A DNA stretch of 48,769 bases from an uncultured Phenylobacterium sp. (GCF_902826855.1 NZ_CADEGK010000003.1:22472-71240), one strand, 5' to 3'; counted from the stretch's first letter, positions 25,700-34,129 are shown. Numbers and translations are program-made. The notes: generated from the sequence alone by a model not told the origin.

Positions 25700-26116
25700 A
25701 TGATCCGGCTGATCGCCACCTACCTGGCCACCGCCCTCGCCTTCGCGGCGGTAGACTACGTCTGGCTCACCCAGTTCGGGCCACAGGTCTATCATCCGAC
25801 GCTGGACGAGGTGCTGCGGCCGATCGACGATCCGGTCGACTTCCCGGCCGCCATCGCCTTCTACGTCGCCTACATCCTGGGCGTGGTGGTCCTGGCCATC
25901 TGGCCCAACCGCGACAAGCCGCTCAGGCAGACCACCGTCTTCGGCGGTCTGCTGGGCGCCATGTGCTACGCCACCTACGACCTGACCAACCAGGCGACGC
26001 TCAAGGTCTGGGCCACCCACATCACCATCGCCGACGTCCTCTGGGGGACCTTCCTCACCGCCGTCGCCGCCACCGTCGGGGGCTGGGTGCTGCGGCGGAT
26101 GTCCCCGCGGGCCTGA
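25700..26116 (+). CDS. DUF2177 family membrane protein
   Basis: A 138-residue integral membrane protein with four hydrophobic segments. It begins MIRLIATYLATALAFAAVD, has DYVWLTQFGP and, in the second half, GGLLGAMCYATYDLTNQAT, the family hallmark. Function is unknown, but DUF2177 genes recur in the CFA/DUF1365/flavin oxidase neighbourhood, which supports a role in lipid modification or transport. The start follows a GGGGGAGA ribosome-binding site. It is the last gene of the rightward arm; the amidohydrolase begins 68 bases later. Confidence 0.88.
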   Translation: MIRLIATYLATALAFAAVDYVWLTQFGPQVYHPTLDEVLRPIDDPVDFPAAIAFYVAYILGVVVLAIWPNRDKPLRQTTVFGGLLGAMCYATYDLTNQATLKVWATHITIADVLWGTFLTAVAATVGGWVLRRMSPRA

Positions 26117-26184
26117 TCGCCAACGCGGCCTTCCCACTGGCGACGAACCGCCTAGGATCGCCCCACGTTCTTGGGGGGAGTTCC

Positions 26185-27477
26185 GTGAAGCGCATCGTCC
26201 TCGGCGCGGCCATCGCCGCAGCGTTCGCCGCATCCGCCGCCGCCCAGACGCCACCAACCACCTTCGTGCAGGCCGGACGCGTCCTGATCGACCCTGCGTC
26301 AGGCAAGGTCGAGACGCAGAAGACGCTGGTGATCCAAAGCGGCAAGGTGATCCGCGTCGCCGACGGCTACGTCGCCGATCCGGGAGGCCGGGTGATCGAC
26401 CTGAAGAACAGCTTCGTGCTGCCCGGCCTGATCGACAGCCACGTCCACCTGACTGGCGAGTCCAACCCCAACCAGCGCCTCGAGGAGGTGACCCAGTCCA
26501 GCGCCGAACAGGCGATGGTCGGCGCCCGCTACGCGCGGCGCACCCTGATGGCCGGGTTCACCACCGTGGCCGATCTGGGCGGCGACAACGCCGCGGTCTT
26601 CGCGCTGCGCAAGGCGACGGCCGCCGGCGACGTGCCCGGCCCGCGGATCATCGCCTCCGGTGCGGCGATCTCGGTGCACGGCGGCCATGGCGACGTGAAC
26701 GGCTTTCGCGACGACATCATGCACCTGCTGCGGCCCAACTCGGTCTGTTCGGGCGCCGATGACTGCCGTCGCGCGGTGCGCCAGCAGGTCCAGCAGGGCG
26801 CCGATGTCATCAAGATCACCGCCACGGGCGGCGTGCTCTCCAACACCGCCGCGGGCTTGGGCCAGCAGTTCTCCGGCGAGGAGCTGGCGGCGATCGTCGA
26901 TTCCGCCCACCGCATGGGCCGCCGCGTCACCGCCCATGCCCACGGCGGCGACGGGATCGTCAGTTTCCTGAAGGCGGGGGGCGACTCCATCGAGCACGGC
27001 ACCTGGCTGGACGAGGAGGGGATCGCCCTGCTCAAGAAGAGCGGCGGCTACCTGGTCCCCACCCTGATGGCCGGGGACTACGTGGTCCGCATCGTCCAGG
27101 GGCCAAACAACTTCTTCACCCCGGCCCAATCGGCCAAGGCCCTGCAGGCCGGGCCGATGATGCTGGACATGACCCGGCGCGCGCACCGGGCGGGCGCCAA
27201 GATCGCCTTCGGCACCGATACCGGCGTCTCGGCCCACGGAGACAACGCCGGGGAGTTCGCGCTGCTGGTCAAGGCCGGCCTCACGCCCCTGGAGGCGATA
27301 CAGGCCGCCACGGTCGCCGCCGCCGACCACCTGCAGATCTCCGACGTTGCAGGCCGGCTGACCCCCGGCCATGCGGCCGACCTCATCGCGGTGAGCGGCG
27401 ATCCTCTCCAGGACGTCAGCGTCCTCACCCGCGTCGGCTTCGTGATGAAGGAGGGCGTGGTCCACAAGGGGCCGTAG
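26185..27477 (+). CDS. Exported amidohydrolase (Xaa-Arg/Lys dipeptidase-like)
   Basis: A 430-residue metal-dependent amidohydrolase with a signal peptide (KRIVLGAAIAAAFAASAAAQ). Metal ligands are visible in DSHVHLTGE (HxH), VIKITATGG (bridging lysine), VTAHAHGG, SIEHGTW and FGTDTG (aspartate). It resembles the imidazolonepropionase-like branch that includes Caulobacter enzymes shown to split dipeptides with C-terminal Arg or Lys, earlier misnamed prolidases. The exact substrate is inferred. GTG at 26185 is the start, preceded by a strong GGGGGGAG. The phospholipase gene starts 6 bases after its stop, so the two are probably cotranscribed. Confidence 0.88.
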   Translation: MKRIVLGAAIAAAFAASAAAQTPPTTFVQAGRVLIDPASGKVETQKTLVIQSGKVIRVADGYVADPGGRVIDLKNSFVLPGLIDSHVHLTGESNPNQRLEEVTQSSAEQAMVGARYARRTLMAGFTTVADLGGDNAAVFALRKATAAGDVPGPRIIASGAAISVHGGHGDVNGFRDDIMHLLRPNSVCSGADDCRRAVRQQVQQGADVIKITATGGVLSNTAAGLGQQFSGEELAAIVDSAHRMGRRVTAHAHGGDGIVSFLKAGGDSIEHGTWLDEEGIALLKKSGGYLVPTLMAGDYVVRIVQGPNNFFTPAQSAKALQAGPMMLDMTRRAHRAGAKIAFGTDTGVSAHGDNAGEFALLVKAGLTPLEAIQAATVAAADHLQISDVAGRLTPGHAADLIAVSGDPLQDVSVLTRVGFVMKEGVVHKGP

Positions 27478-27482
27478 CGCGC

Positions 27483-29573
27483 ATGGACCGCCGCAGCTTC
27501 CTTCTCGCCGCCGCAGCGACCGCGGGACTTCCGGCCGCCATCGCGAGGGCCAGGGCCATCGACGCCCACGTCCGCACCGGCACGATCCAGGACGTCGAGC
27601 ACGTCGTCATCTTCATGCAGGAGAACCGCGGCTTCGATCACTACTTCGGGGCCATGAACGGGGTCCGCGGCTTCGCCGACCGCTTTCCGATACCCCTCGC
27701 TGGCGGACGCACGGTCTGGACGCAGGCCAGCGGCCTCGGCCCCGGGCGACCCGCCTTCATTGCTCCCTTCCCGCTGGAAACCGAGAAGGCGTTCGGCCAC
27801 ATGCGCGTCGAAGGCACGCCTCACTACTGGGCCGACGCGCAGGCCGCCTGGGATGAGGGCCGCATGGCTCGCTGGCCGGCCGCCAAGCGCGAACACTCGA
27901 TGGCGTTCTACCAGCCGCAGGATCTGCCGTTCCACTACGCGCTGGCCGATGCCTTCACGGTCTGCGATGCCTACCATTGCTCGATCCAGGCGCAGACCAA
28001 TCCCAACCGCCTGTTCCTGTTCACCGGCACGCACGATCCGCTGGGCAAGGGCGGCGGGCCGGGCCTGTTCAACACCCACGACCAGTTCCCCGAGAAGGGC
28101 GGGTCCAAGACCTCGTACACCTGGACCACCTATCCGGAGCGGCTGACCGCGGCGGGCGTCTCGTGGCGCGTCTACCAGGACATGGCCGACAACTTCGGAG
28201 ACAACCCCCTGGTTGGCTTCGCCGCGTTCCGCGCCGCGCACGAGAAGGCGCCGGGATCGGATCCCCGCCTGGCCCGTGACGGCCTGTCGACCTACACCCT
28301 GGAGGCGCTGAAGGCCGACGTCCTGGCCGGGACGCTGCCACAGGTTTCCCACATCATCGCCCCGGCCGCAGCCTCCGAGCATCCGGGCCCCTCCAGCCCG
28401 GCCCAGGGAGCCGACTACACCGCCCGGCTGCTGGATGCGCTCACCGCCAACCCGGAGGTCTGGAGCAGGACCGCACTCTTCCTGATGTTCGACGAGAACG
28501 ATGGCTTCTTCGACCATGTCCCGCCGCCGGCGCCACCGTCGCGGGACCCGCGCGGCGGCTGGCTGGGCGGTTCCACCGTCGACCTGACCGGCGAGTACCA
28601 CGACGTCGACAAACCGGTCCCGGGAGGGCTCGACCTGCCGCAGTATCGCGGACGGCCCTACGGCCTGGGCGCACGGGTGCCGATGATCGCGATCTCGCCG
28701 TGGAGCCGCGGCGGCTGGGTCAACTCGGAAGTCTTCGACCATACCTCGATCATCCGGTTCCTGGAGGCCCGGTTCGGCGTGCGCGAGCCCAACATCAGCC
28801 CGTGGCGGCGCGCGGTCTGCGGCGACCTCACCTCGGCCTTCGACTTCCGGGCGCCGAACCGCCAGCAGCCGCGCCCGGGGCTGCCGCCCACCGCGGATGC
28901 CGCCGCCCGCGCCGCAGCCTTGAAGAAGACCACCAAGCCGCCGACGCCCGCCCAGCCCGTGGCCCCGGTCCAGGCCCGCGGCGTGCGCCCGTCTCGCGCG
29001 CTGCCCTATGCGCTGGACGCGACGGTGAGTGTCGACGCCGAGGGCGCACACGTAACGCTGGAGAGCGCAGGCACGGCGGCGGCCGTGTTCCACGTCTACG
29101 ACCTCCTGGACCTGGCCCAAGCGCCGCGACGCTACACCCTGGGGGCGGGGGAGCGGATGGCGGACGGCTGGTCGCTGCAGGGCGGCCGCTACGATCTCTG
29201 GATCCTTGGGCCGTCCGGCTTTCATCGCCACTTCCGCGGCGCCGCCGACCCGCCGCTCCTCGCCACCGCCGCTTTCGACCCCAGGGCCGCGAGCCTGAAG
29301 CTGACCGTTCGTAATGGCGGCGGGACGGCGCTGGACGTGGCCGCGGCGGGCAACGGCTATGGCCTGAAGGGTTGGCGGGCCACCGTGCCACCAGGCCAGA
29401 GCGCCAGCAGGAGCTGGCCGCTTGCCAGGCACGGCGGCTGGTACGACCTGTCGCTCACCTTGCCCGGCCGCACCGGATGGCTGCGCCGCTTCGCGGGGCG
29501 GCTGGAGACCGGCCGGGACTCGATCTCCGATCCGGAGATGCACGGCGCCGCGCGGATGGGCCGCGAACCCTAG
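27483..29573 (+). CDS. Tat-exported phosphocholine-type phospholipase C
   Basis: A 696-residue enzyme of the bacterial non-hemolytic/hemolytic phospholipase C (acid phosphatase AcpA-like) family. The twin-arginine signal is MDRRSFLLAAAATAG. The catalytic domain begins VEHVVIFMQENRGFDHYFGA and contains LFLMFDENDGFFDHVPPP and ISPWSRGGWVNSEVFDHTS. Two C-terminal DUF756-type beta domains follow from about 520. It hydrolyses phospholipid head groups outside the cytoplasm and may serve in phosphate or choline scavenging. It follows the amidohydrolase by 6 bases. It converges on the PEP-CTERM gene with a 67-base gap. Confidence 0.92.
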   Translation: MDRRSFLLAAAATAGLPAAIARARAIDAHVRTGTIQDVEHVVIFMQENRGFDHYFGAMNGVRGFADRFPIPLAGGRTVWTQASGLGPGRPAFIAPFPLETEKAFGHMRVEGTPHYWADAQAAWDEGRMARWPAAKREHSMAFYQPQDLPFHYALADAFTVCDAYHCSIQAQTNPNRLFLFTGTHDPLGKGGGPGLFNTHDQFPEKGGSKTSYTWTTYPERLTAAGVSWRVYQDMADNFGDNPLVGFAAFRAAHEKAPGSDPRLARDGLSTYTLEALKADVLAGTLPQVSHIIAPAAASEHPGPSSPAQGADYTARLLDALTANPEVWSRTALFLMFDENDGFFDHVPPPAPPSRDPRGGWLGGSTVDLTGEYHDVDKPVPGGLDLPQYRGRPYGLGARVPMIAISPWSRGGWVNSEVFDHTSIIRFLEARFGVREPNISPWRRAVCGDLTSAFDFRAPNRQQPRPGLPPTADAAARAAALKKTTKPPTPAQPVAPVQARGVRPSRALPYALDATVSVDAEGAHVTLESAGTAAAVFHVYDLLDLAQAPRRYTLGAGERMADGWSLQGGRYDLWILGPSGFHRHFRGAADPPLLATAAFDPRAASLKLTVRNGGGTALDVAAAGNGYGLKGWRATVPPGQSASRSWPLARHGGWYDLSLTLPGRTGWLRRFAGRLETGRDSISDPEMHGAARMGREP

Positions 29574-29590
29574 TTAGGGGCGGCGCGCAT

Positions 29591-29619
29591 GAAAAAGGCC
29601 GTCCCTCGCGGGACGGCCT
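29591..29619 (-). terminator. Intrinsic terminator of the PEP-CTERM gene
   Basis: A perfect 10-bp hairpin: AGGCCGTCCC (29596-29605), loop TCGC, GGGACGGCCT (29610-29619). On the minus strand it is followed by five or more U residues (29596-29592), so it terminates leftward transcription 22 bases after the stop codon at 29641. It could also act weakly on the rightward phospholipase transcript. Confidence 0.85.
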
Positions 29620-29640
29620 CGCTCGGTTGTCAGTCGTCGA

Positions 29641-30447
29641 TCAGGCCTTGGCAAGCGCCCGCCCGCGGCGGCGCAGCGTCGCCCCCGCGAAGCCGAAGCC
29701 CATGATCATCATCGCCCAGGTGGCCGGCTCGGGAACGGCGCCGCCTGACAGGTTGTCCCAGTGCACGGAATAGTCGCTCCCCGCGTTGTGGGCCTGCAGG
29801 ATCACGTTGCTGATGGAGGTGGAGCCCAGCGCTGCGACCGAGAAGTTCAGGTCGCCGATCGTGTAGTTGAACTGGTTGTTGGCGAGCGTGATGTCCAGCG
29901 TCTGCCAGGTGTCATAGGCAAACCCGGTGGGCAGGCCAATCGCGGTGAAGCTGCCGGGCGCGGTGCTGTCCCAGACCCGGAAGGAGCCGCCGGCGCCGGT
30001 ATTGAAGAACTCGATGATCGGGTAGGCCGTGACCGCGCCGCCGGCGCCGACTCCGGTGCCCCAGAAACCGGCGAGGCGCCGAGCATCGCCGTTCGCGTAG
30101 GCCGGGTCGATGTAGAGCTCGATGCTCAGGTTGGTGGTCCCGGGCGCCAGGTCGAGCTTGCGGCCTTCAGTGTCCGAGAAGTTCGGCACGCCAGGGAAGC
30201 TGTTGGGTCCGCGGAAATCAGCGCCGTCGACGCCGACCTCGAGTACGCCGGTGCGGCCGCCGTAGGTTGCACCCGAGACAAACACATCGGGAGCGGACCG
30301 GTCGGTGTACCAGGCTCCCGGCGCCTGGGTCGGGCTGAGCACGATCGGCCCGTCGAAGTTTTCGATCGACGCGGCGAAAGCCGGGCTCACGGCCAGGGAC
30401 GCGCTAACGGCGAGCGCAGTCGCGCTCAGAATTCCTGCAAACTTCAT
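29641..30447 (-). CDS. PEPxxWA-CTERM sorting-signal protein
   Basis: A 268-residue secreted protein. It has a signal peptide (KFAGILSATALAVSASLAVSPAFA) and the C-terminal sorting tail PEPATWAMMIMGFGFAGATL with basic residues after it (about 239-268): PEP motif, hydrophobic helix, arginine cluster. Such proteins are processed by an exosortase system tied to exopolysaccharide; no exosortase is in the window. The body looks like a beta-rich jelly-roll domain (SIELYIDPAYANGDARR, WQTLDITLANNQFNYTIG). The ATG at 30447 is preferred; an upstream in-frame start lacks support. It has its own terminator and is divergent from a sugar aminotransferase. Confidence 0.88.
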   Translation of the reverse strand: MKFAGILSATALAVSASLAVSPAFAASIENFDGPIVLSPTQAPGAWYTDRSAPDVFVSGATYGGRTGVLEVGVDGADFRGPNSFPGVPNFSDTEGRKLDLAPGTTNLSIELYIDPAYANGDARRLAGFWGTGVGAGGAVTAYPIIEFFNTGAGGSFRVWDSTAPGSFTAIGLPTGFAYDTWQTLDITLANNQFNYTIGDLNFSVAALGSTSISNVILQAHNAGSDYSVHWDNLSGGAVPEPATWAMMIMGFGFAGATLRRRGRALAKA

Positions 30448-30585
30448 CAAAACCCCCAATTTGCACGATGCAAGACACACCCCGTGCCCACATGGTCCAA
30501 TTCGTCAAATAACGATGATCCAAAAACGCGGATCCATTGGACAATAACCTTTCCGAAACCCTTTTCTACACAAAAATGCCACGAT

Positions 30586-30597
30586 TAACATATGTTA
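30586..30597. promoter_or_regulatory. 12-bp palindrome in the PEP-CTERM/aminotransferase intergenic region
   Basis: TAACATATGTTA is a perfect palindrome in the middle of a 299-base AT-rich gap between divergent genes. Its position, about 140 bases from one start and 150 from the other, and its symmetry suggest a dimeric regulator site. No regulator gene is adjacent. Confidence 0.4.
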
Positions 30598-30613
30598 TAT
30601 TACTGAAATCCAT

Positions 30614-30656
30614 GAGTCGACTAGGACACATACTCATGGAGTCGACTAGAACACAT
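30614..30656. repeat. Two tandem 18-bp repeats upstream of the aminotransferase
   Basis: GAGTCGACTAGGACACAT (30614-30631) and GAGTCGACTAGAACACAT (30639-30656) differ by one base and start 25 bases apart, somewhat over two helical turns. The rest of the 30448-30746 gap is AT-rich with no open frame of note. Tandem sites of this kind usually bind a regulator cooperatively. I see no other copy in the window. Confidence 0.6.
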
Positions 30657-30746
30657 CTAGCTTGACTGTAGAATCTGTCCTCGGCAACACGGCGACACCA
30701 AGCGTGTTTTGGCGCGCCGGCCCGACGCATGGCAGAGACCGCGGCC

Positions 30747-31907
30747 ATGATCCCGTTCATCGACCTGCAGGCCCAGCGCGCGCGCCTTGGCCCAGCCCTG
30801 GAGGACGCCATCCTGCAGGTGGTGCGTTCCGGCGCCTACGTCATGGGGCCGCAGATCGCCGAGTTCGAGGCGGCGCTCCGCGCCTTCGGCGAGGCGCCCC
30901 ACGCGCTTTCTTGCGGCTCCGGCACCGAGGCCCTGGTGCTGCCGCTGATGGCCTGGGAGATCGGCCCGGGCGACGCTGTGTTCTGCCCCGCCTTCACCTT
31001 CGCGGCGACGGCCGAGGTGATGCCCCTGGTGGGCGCATCGCCGGTGTTCGTCGACGTCCTTCCCGACACCTACAATATCGATCCCGCCCGGCTGGAGGCC
31101 GCAATCGAGGCCGTGAAGGCCGCCGGCGAGCTTACGCCGCGCGCGGTGATTGCCGTCGACCTGTTCGGCCAGCCCGCGGACTATCCGGCCCTCGCCGCCA
31201 TCTGCGCCCGGCACGGCCTGAAGTTGATCGCCGATTCCGCCCAGGGCTTCGGCTGCACCCTGCACGGCAGGCATCCGCTCCACTGGGCCGACGTCACCAC
31301 CACCTCGTTCTTCCCGGCGAAGCCGCTCGGCTGCTACGGCGATGGCGGGGCGGTGCTGTCGAAGGACGCCCGCCTGCAGGACCTTCTGGTCAGCCTGCGC
31401 GTCCACGGCCAGGCGGTGGCGTCAGATCTCGAGGGCCGCGCCCTCGACCACGACCCCAAGTACCTCAACATGCGCGTCGGGATGAACAGCCGCATGGACA
31501 CCATCCAGGCCGCGGTCCTGCTGCAGAAGCTCGCCATCTTCCGCGACGAGATCGAGGCCCGGAACCGCGTGGCGGCGCGATATGGCGAGGGGCTGGGCGA
31601 CGTCGTGCGCGTGCCGCGGGTGACCGCGGGCGGGGTCTCGGTCTGGGCCCAGTACACGATCGAGACGGACGACCGCGACGGCCTGGCGGCCCACCTCCGC
31701 GGCGAGGAAATCCCCAGCGCCGTCTACTATCCCGTCCCACTGCACCTCCAGGCGCCCTACGCCCGCTATCCGGCGCCCGGCGGCCTGCCGGTCACCGAAG
31801 CTGCGGCCCGCAAGGTCATCAGCCTCCCCATGCACGCCTACCTGCAGCCCGACGTGCAGGACCGCATCGTCACGGCGATCCGCAACTTCGTGAAGAAGAA
31901 CGGCTAA
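30747..31907 (+). CDS. DegT/DnrJ/EryC1/StrS-family sugar aminotransferase
   Basis: A 386-residue PLP-dependent aminotransferase. The PLP lysine is K192 in SFFPAKPLG. Other family marks are SCGSGTEALVLPLMAW (phosphate binding), TFAATAEVMPLVGASPVFVDV and YLNMRVGMNSRMDTIQAA. Family members aminate keto sugars bound to nucleotides for surface polysaccharide or O-antigen. MIPFIDLQAQ is the usual N terminus, so I chose the ATG at 30747; an ATG at 30729 adds six residues. No other sugar-nucleotide genes are next to it, but a PEP-CTERM gene is divergent and shares the regulatory region. Its stop overlaps the converging patatin gene by four bases (CTAA). Confidence 0.88.
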   Translation: MIPFIDLQAQRARLGPALEDAILQVVRSGAYVMGPQIAEFEAALRAFGEAPHALSCGSGTEALVLPLMAWEIGPGDAVFCPAFTFAATAEVMPLVGASPVFVDVLPDTYNIDPARLEAAIEAVKAAGELTPRAVIAVDLFGQPADYPALAAICARHGLKLIADSAQGFGCTLHGRHPLHWADVTTTSFFPAKPLGCYGDGGAVLSKDARLQDLLVSLRVHGQAVASDLEGRALDHDPKYLNMRVGMNSRMDTIQAAVLLQKLAIFRDEIEARNRVAARYGEGLGDVVRVPRVTAGGVSVWAQYTIETDDRDGLAAHLRGEEIPSAVYYPVPLHLQAPYARYPAPGGLPVTEAAARKVISLPMHAYLQPDVQDRIVTAIRNFVKKNG

Positions 31908-32803
31908 CTCCAGAACTCGCGGAGCGCCGCCACCTGCGCCTCACCCTGCGCCAGGCCGGCGCGGGCCGCGTCGGCGCGCTTGCGGAAGTCCATCAGGTTG
32001 ACGCCCATGGCCGCCTGGGCCGCGACATCCGGGGAGACCACCAGCACCTTCGAGCCTCCCGACTTCAGGGCCTCGACCTCGCCGTCGACCACCGCCTGCG
32101 CCCGGGCTGCGCCCTCACCTGTGCCGCCGAGGCGGACCGAGACCACCACCACCCGCTCGTGGCCCTTGGCCATGTCGGCGTTGGTTCCCGAGCGCATGCC
32201 GCCGTCGATGTAGCGGCGTCCGTTCAACGTCACCGGCGGATAGATGCCCGGGACGCTGCAGCTGGAGGCCACCGCGCGGGTGACGCCGACGCCGGAGTCC
32301 TTGGTCCAGAGCTTGAACTCGCCGGTCTCCGCGTCGACGGCGGTGCAGGCGTAGCCCCGCTCGGGCCAAGCGTCCTGCGGCAGGCTCGCGAATGAGCGGC
32401 CGAAGGTGGCGATGAAGGCCATCTCGTCCATGGTCTCGGCGCCCAGCGCGAACTGCCCGATCTCGCGGCGCACGGCCTCGGGATCGCGCTGGCCGGCCTG
32501 GACCTCGCCCATCAGGGCCATCAGCTTCGACAGGTCGGCCGGCGGGCGGCCGCCGCCGGAGGTGGGTCGCGGCGCCGTTTCGGCCCGGGCGGCATCGGCC
32601 AGGATCGGCTCGGCCAGGCCTGCGGTCTCGGCGCCCAGCGCCAGGCGCGCGCCCACGAACGAGCCGGCCGAGGTTCCCATGGTGAAGTCGGCCAGGCCCA
32701 GGTCGACGCCGGCCTTGGCCAGCCCGGCCAGGAGGCCACTCTCCCAGGCGATCCCCACCGGACCGCCACCACCCAGCACCAGCGCACGTCCGCCCATGGC
32801 CAT
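31904..32803 (-). CDS. Patatin-like phospholipase family protein
   Basis: A 299-residue patatin-fold serine hydrolase. The oxyanion loop is LGGGGPVGIAWE near 10, the nucleophile elbow is MGTSAGS (S45), and the catalytic aspartate is D200 in YIDGGMRS; the dyad is complete. Such enzymes deacylate phospholipids or other lipids in the cytoplasm or at the membrane; there is no signal peptide. The start is ATG 32803 with AAGG upstream; ATG 32797 with GGGAG is equally possible. The remaining upstream frame overlaps the divergent GFA gene's leader and is discarded. Confidence 0.88.
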   Translation of the reverse strand: MAMGGRALVLGGGGPVGIAWESGLLAGLAKAGVDLGLADFTMGTSAGSFVGARLALGAETAGLAEPILADAARAETAPRPTSGGGRPPADLSKLMALMGEVQAGQRDPEAVRREIGQFALGAETMDEMAFIATFGRSFASLPQDAWPERGYACTAVDAETGEFKLWTKDSGVGVTRAVASSCSVPGIYPPVTLNGRRYIDGGMRSGTNADMAKGHERVVVVSVRLGGTGEGAARAQAVVDGEVEALKSGGSKVLVVSPDVAAQAAMGVNLMDFRKRADAARAGLAQGEAQVAALREFWS

Positions 32804-32871
32804 CTCTCCCACCTTGCTTTTCGCCACCATCCGCCGTGGGCTGGGCCCCCGCAAGCCCCGCCGAGATCCCC

Positions 32872-33384
32872 ATGCCCGCCAAGCCCCGCAGCCGTCCCGC
32901 CCTGCCGCAAGGCGCCAAGCGTTCTGCGGTGCAGGCCGAGGGCGCATGCGCCTGTGGCGCGGTCCGTTTCGAGATCGACGTGCCCGCCGTCTGGGCCTGG
33001 CACGACCACGGCCCCGCCAGCCGCCACGCCCAGGGCTGCGCCTACGCGACCTACGTCGGCAGCTGGAAGAGCCGCTTCCGGATGCTGGCGGGCGAGGACC
33101 ACGTCACCCGCTACGAGGACAAAGAAGCCGGCACAGCCCGCAGCTTCTGCGCCCGCTGCGGCACGCCGCTGTTCTACGAACGCGCCCGCTCGCCGAAGAT
33201 CGTCAACATCCCCCGCGCCCTGTTCGCCACCCGCACCGGCCGCGAACCGCGCTATCACCTGAACATCACCCAGCAGGCGGATTGGGCCTATCTCGGCGAG
33301 GCGCTCATGCCGCTGAAGGGCTACCCCGGCGTGATGATCGAGCGGCCGCGGAAGAAGGCGCGGGCCGCGGCGTTCGACCTCTAG
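32872..33384 (+). CDS. GFA/CENP-V family protein with altered metal site
   Basis: A 170-residue protein of the glutathione-dependent formaldehyde-activating (GFA) fold. Two cysteine pairs are clear: ACACGAVRF near the start and FCARCGTPLFY near 100. The third motif usually reads CHCxxCR; here the region is HDHGPASRHAQGCAYATYVG, so histidines replace cysteines. Zinc binding is probably retained with changed ligands. It is unlikely to be a true GFA enzyme and its substrate is unknown. ATG at 32872 follows GAGA; a GTG at 32836 adds 12 residues. Its TAG shares CTAG with the converging VOC gene. Confidence 0.85.
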   Translation: MPAKPRSRPALPQGAKRSAVQAEGACACGAVRFEIDVPAVWAWHDHGPASRHAQGCAYATYVGSWKSRFRMLAGEDHVTRYEDKEAGTARSFCARCGTPLFYERARSPKIVNIPRALFATRTGREPRYHLNITQQADWAYLGEALMPLKGYPGVMIERPRKKARAAAFDL

Positions 33385-34058
33385 GTCAGCGACCCGACGA
33401 TCGACGCACGTTGCGACAGCTCGATCCAGTTGCCGTCCGGGTCGCGGACCATGGAGATGCGCGCAGTCGTCCCGAGCGTCAAAGGCGCCATCGCCTCGCG
33501 CCCGCCCTTGGCCAGGACGCGAGCGTGTTCCTCGTCGACCTTGAAGACCTGGAAGGTGATGTAGCGCCAGCCGTGCCCGCGCATCTCCGCATCCGACGGC
33601 GCCGCCGGATCGGTCTCCAGGATCACCAGGCTTTCGCCGGCCCGGAACACGCCCGGCCGCTCTTCAGGGAACCCGAGCGCCTCGGCATAGAACCGACGAT
33701 GGGCCGCCAGGTCGCGCACGCCGATGCGCACGCCGACCTGGGTCACGCCCTGGTCGCCGGGGGGAACCAGCGTCACGCGGTTGCCCTCCGGATCGGCCAG
33801 GGACCGTGGCTCGGTCAGGCCCTGGCGCGCCACGATCAGCTCGCGATAGCCACTGGGCGGGGTGTCCGGGATCGGGTCGGCGTGGTGGTTGATCTTCAGC
33901 ACGCTGCCCAGCACGTCGTGGCGGTGCTGGTCCTGGCCCTTGCGGATCGGGAGGATGTGATCGAACGGAATGCCCGCCTCGCCCTGCCAGAAGGCCAGCA
34001 TGGGCGCGAGGTCATTGGTGGCGAGGCCGATGTCGAGACGGGGCTTGGCGAGCTGCAT
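33381..34058 (-). CDS. VOC (glyoxalase/dioxygenase-like) family protein
   Basis: A 225-residue protein with two vicinal-oxygen-chelate modules. The first (1-100) begins PRLDIGLATNDLAPMLAFWQ; the second (about 105-215) begins VGVRIGVRDLAAHRRFYAEALGF and ends RISMVRDPDGNWIELSQ. The module ends DPEGNRVTLV and DPDGNWIEL carry the usual glutamate ligand position in the second copy. Metal-dependent lyase, dioxygenase or resistance roles are all possible and cannot be separated from sequence alone. It is divergent from the alcohol dehydrogenase, with 71 bases between them that hold a PsrA-like operator. Confidence 0.87.
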   Translation of the reverse strand: MQLAKPRLDIGLATNDLAPMLAFWQGEAGIPFDHILPIRKGQDQHRHDVLGSVLKINHHADPIPDTPPSGYRELIVARQGLTEPRSLADPEGNRVTLVPPGDQGVTQVGVRIGVRDLAAHRRFYAEALGFPEERPGVFRAGESLVILETDPAAPSDAEMRGHGWRYITFQVFKVDEEHARVLAKGGREAMAPLTLGTTARISMVRDPDGNWIELSQRASIVGSLT

Positions 34059-34103
34059 GTGCTCCTCCCTTGTGTCGCCAGCTTGCCCGTGGAATGGATT
34101 CGA

Positions 34104-34119
34104 TCAAACAAGCGTTTGA
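34104..34119. promoter_or_regulatory. PsrA/TetR-like operator between VOC and alcohol dehydrogenase genes
   Basis: TCAAAC-AAGC-GTTTGA is a perfect inverted repeat and fits the published PsrA-type consensus (G/C)AAAC-N2-4-GTTT(G/C). PsrA and related TetR regulators respond to long-chain acyl compounds. It lies 11 bases before the dehydrogenase ATG at 34130 and about 45 bases from the VOC start, so it could repress both. Confidence 0.6.
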
Positions 34120-34129
34120 GGGCACGTGC

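Noticed and set aside
27078-29543. 821-codon minus-strand frame opposite the phospholipase
   Set aside because: Shadow frame; rich in Arg, Gly and Ala, no domain, and it crosses the boundary of two real genes.
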